Positions 5,370 through 7,695 of a stretch of DNA of 7,695 nt are shown here, in pieces. Every line of letters begins with the position of its first letter. Position 1 is the stretch's first letter. This DNA is from Deltaproteobacteria bacterium. GTDB lineage: Bacteria > Desulfobacterota > Desulfobulbia > Desulfobulbales > UBA5123. Location: contig JAJYKH010000119.1 in assembly GCA_021788685.1 (NCBI GenBank), positions 1-7,695 of the forward strand, in the 5' to 3' direction. The notes beneath the pieces were generated by a model, which was not told the DNA's origin, made no database searches, and worked only from the letters and a program-made list of their open reading frames with translations. The translations under genes were made by a program, and so were the position numbers.

Positions 5370-7695
5370 ATGGCGCCATTCGATGCCAAGCCAAGGCAAC
5401 TGGGTGGATTTGCGGTGCTGGCCGCGCTCGCCGCCGCCGGCAACTCCTTCGGCATTCCCCTGTTCCCCGGGGTCGATTTCGTCTTCGGCAGCATCGCCGT
5501 CCTCATCGCGGTCAGATGCTTCGGAATCGCGGCCGGCGTGATCGCCGCGGGGCTCGGCGCCATCCCCACCGTCCTGCTCTGGGACCATCCGTTCGCCATT
5601 CTCATCTTCACGACCGAGGCGCTGGCGGTCGGTCTCGTTCTCCGCTGGAAACAGCTGGAGCTGGTGGTGGCCGACGGCTTGTACTGGCTCGCGCTCGGGA
5701 TTCCCCTGGCCTGGGTGATTTTCTTCGGCCTCATGGACCTCGGCCCGGACGCCACCCTGCTCCTCAGCCTCAAGCTGAGCGCGAACGGCATCTTCAACGC
5801 CCTGGCGGCCAGCATCCTGGTCCATCACCTGCCCATCCGCCGGTGGCTGGGGGCGCCGGAATTGGAGCAACCCTTTCCCCTTGCCGACATCCTCTTCCGT
5901 TTGATCCTGGCCCTCGTCTTGTTCCCCACCTTCTTCCTGATGGTGATCAACGGCCGGGCCTCCATCCGCAGTTTCGAAAAGCGGCTGGACCAGGAGCTGG
6001 ACGCCGCCGCCAGCGACATTTCCTACCACCTTGCCACCCGCATGCAACTGCACCTGCATGCGGTTTCGACCCTGGCGGAAATGGCCGCGAATTTCGAGAT
6101 GACGCCGTCCAGGCCGCTCCAGCGGCTCACCGGTTTGATGTGCAGGACCTTTCCCGATTTCCACAACATGTACGTCGCCGACCAGAACGGCATCGCCGTC
6201 GCCTTCTATCCGCCGGCCAACCGGAAGGGCGTCTCCGCCATCGGCCTCGACTTCAGCGACCGCGACTACTTCCGTAAGCTGAAGACGACGGACAGGCCGG
6301 TCATCTCCGATGTATTCAAGGGGAAAGGCGGGGTGGAGGAGCCCATCATCGCAGTGGGCGTACCCATCCTCAAGGAGGGCCGTTTCAGCGGGTTCGCCGC
6401 CGGGGCACTGAACCTGGAAGGCATTCTCCATCTGCTCCGCTCCTACTCCGAAACCAAGCAGATGGAGATGATCCTCCTCGACGGCAAGGGACGGATCATC
6501 GCTTCCACCGAAAGGCTGCCGGTCATGTCCTTTTATGCCCCGCGAGAAGGTGAACGGAAGAGGCTCTCCAAAGACCTGTTCCGCATCATGCCGGGTAATG
6601 GGCGGGCTCCCGCCTTCAAGCGGTGGCTCGATTCCTATTTGGTCCACCGGTCGCCCGTGGAGGGACTGCCATGGACCTTGCTGATCCAAAGCCCGCTGGC
6701 CACCCAGGAAAAGCCCCTCACCGCCATTTACATCCGCCACCTGGCGCTGATGCTGCTGCTCGCGGCCCTGGCCGTAGCCATCGCCGGGATGGCCGGCAGA
6801 ATGTTCAGCCGCTCCGTCAGGCAGCTGGGCGCGGCTTCCAGCGATCTGCCGGGGCGGCTGCTTGCCGGCGGCACCATCGACCGCCTCCCGTGGCCGCCCG
6901 CCGGGACCATCGAAATGAAGGCGGTCATTGACAACTTTCAGGCCGTTGCCGCCACGCTGCAGCAGAATATCCTGGAGATGCGGGCGCACAGCCAGAAGCT
7001 GGCCAGACTCAACACGGAGCTGCAGGAGGAAATGGCCGAGCGCCACCGCCTCGAAGAAACCGTCCAGCGCCAGAAACGGCTGGAAACCATCGGCAACCTG
7101 GCCGCCAGCGTCGCCCATGACCTCAACAATATCCTGTCCGGCCTGGTGGGCTACCCCGACCTCCTTCTCCAGGAGCTGCCGGCGGACAGTGCCCTGCGCG
7201 GCCGGGTTCTCCGGATCAAGGATTCCGGGGAGCGGGCCGCCGCCGTGGTGCAGGACCTCCTCACCCTGGCCCGGCGCGGGGTGGTCCAGAAGAAGGTCCT
7301 CAATCTCAACACGTTGGTTGAAGCCTATCTGGAAAGTCCCATGGCCAAGAGCCTCCAGGCCCTCCACCCGGGGACCGCCGTCACAAGGCGGCTGGCCCCC
7401 GACCTCCTGAACGTCTCCGGCTCCGAGGTGCACCTTGCCAAAAGCCTCATGAACCTGGTCGTGAACGCGGCCGAGGCCCTGCCGGCAGGGGGCGAGATCG
7501 TGGTTTCCACCGCCAACCGCAGCCTGGACATCCCGGTCACGGCCTTCGAGAGGATCGAGGCCGGCGATTACGCCCTCCTGGCGGTGAGCGACAACGGCAT
7601 CGGCATCCCTCCCCAGGACCGGAAAAGGATCTTCGAGCCCTTCTACACCAAGAAGGTCATGGGAAGGAGCGGGACGGGACTCGGCATGTCGGTGG
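5370..7695 (+). CDS. Membrane sensor histidine kinase with multi-TM module and Cache domain (partial)
   Basis: This frame is open from ATG 5370 to the right edge (775 codons), so the C-terminus is missing. Residues ~11-155 hold about six hydrophobic segments, including GVDFVFGSIAVLIAVRCFGI, resembling MASE1-like membrane sensor modules. A further helix (~173-194) leads into a periplasmic Cache domain (~195-450), recognised by FPDFHNMYVAD, then DFSDRDYF (294-301), PVISDVFKGKGG and IIAVGVPILKEGRFSGFAAG; such domains bind small ligands. A helix at ~458-478 is followed by a HAMP-like stretch and a coiled coil. The kinase core has H-box SVAHDLNNILSGLVGY with His583, N-box NLVVNAAEA (Asn699), G1 box DNGIGIP (Asp741), F-box FEPFYTKK and G2 box GTGLGMS at the edge. 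Many kinases of this type carry a receiver domain next, which cannot be seen. In-frame GTG 5364 is an alternative start; GGTGA at 5363-5367 may serve as a weak Shine-Dalgarno. Confidence 0.93.
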   Translation, partial: MAPFDAKPRQLGGFAVLAALAAAGNSFGIPLFPGVDFVFGSIAVLIAVRCFGIAAGVIAAGLGAIPTVLLWDHPFAILIFTTEALAVGLVLRWKQLELVVADGLYWLALGIPLAWVIFFGLMDLGPDATLLLSLKLSANGIFNALAASILVHHLPIRRWLGAPELEQPFPLADILFRLILALVLFPTFFLMVINGRASIRSFEKRLDQELDAAASDISYHLATRMQLHLHAVSTLAEMAANFEMTPSRPLQRLTGLMCRTFPDFHNMYVADQNGIAVAFYPPANRKGVSAIGLDFSDRDYFRKLKTTDRPVISDVFKGKGGVEEPIIAVGVPILKEGRFSGFAAGALNLEGILHLLRSYSETKQMEMILLDGKGRIIASTERLPVMSFYAPREGERKRLSKDLFRIMPGNGRAPAFKRWLDSYLVHRSPVEGLPWTLLIQSPLATQEKPLTAIYIRHLALMLLLAALAVAIAGMAGRMFSRSVRQLGAASSDLPGRLLAGGTIDRLPWPPAGTIEMKAVIDNFQAVAATLQQNILEMRAHSQKLARLNTELQEEMAERHRLEETVQRQKRLETIGNLAASVAHDLNNILSGLVGYPDLLLQELPADSALRGRVLRIKDSGERAAAVVQDLLTLARRGVVQKKVLNLNTLVEAYLESPMAKSLQALHPGTAVTRRLAPDLLNVSGSEVHLAKSLMNLVVNAAEALPAGGEIVVSTANRSLDIPVTAFERIEAGDYALLAVSDNGIGIPPQDRKRIFEPFYTKKVMGRSGTGLGMSV

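Noticed and set aside
5358..7433. 691-codon minus-strand open frame opposite the Cache kinase
   Set aside because: The plus frame encodes continuous TM, Cache, HisKA and HATPase motifs. The antisense product is Gly/Gln/Glu-rich with no recognisable fold.

Overview
The window is G+C-rich with strong G/C preference at third codon positions. It comes from a diderm (Gram-negative) bacterium: it encodes an Mla-type lipid ABC transporter and a lipoprotein with a classical lipobox. The gene styles (MlaE with a fused STAS domain, a PqiC-like auxiliary lipoprotein beside it, and a Cache histidine kinase with an H-D-L-N-N H-box) fit the Desulfobacterota/Desulfuromonadales (old deltaproteobacteria) best. 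That placement is inference from family resemblance.

Layout. Positions 1-146 hold the 3' end of an unidentified plus-strand gene that runs tail-to-tail into the next gene with a 20-bp overlap. Positions 127-5109 form a minus-strand cluster, read from right to left: mlaE with an N-terminal STAS domain (3982-5109), mlaF ATPase (3181-3972), mlaD with one MCE domain and a long helical tail (2231-3184), a PqiC/ABC_trans_aux-type lipoprotein (1491-2108), and a soluble histidine kinase (127-1380). mlaE, mlaF and mlaD are tightly packed (9-nt gap, then a GTGA overlap). Between mlaD and the lipoprotein gene lies a low-G+C palindromic element built of 7-nt repeats (about 2131-2225). A divergent intergenic region (5110-5369) carries candidate promoters for both directions and two strong palindromes. 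From 5370 to the right edge runs a large plus-strand membrane histidine kinase (multi-TM module, Cache domain, HAMP-like linker, HisKA, HATPase), cut off by the window.

How the genes may work together. MlaE/MlaF/MlaD form an inner-membrane lipid transporter of the MCE class. The long MlaD tail plus the lipoprotein suggests a bridge to the outer membrane, as in Pqi systems, in place of a soluble MlaC shuttle; no mlaC or mlaA is seen here. The most unusual feature is the downstream soluble kinase. Its N-terminal ~110 residues read like a degenerate RsbT-type switch-kinase domain, a fold whose classical partners are STAS proteins, and MlaE in the same cluster carries a STAS domain. This raises the testable idea that transporter state is read by the kinase through a STAS/RsbT-like contact. 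No response regulator is visible in the window for either kinase.
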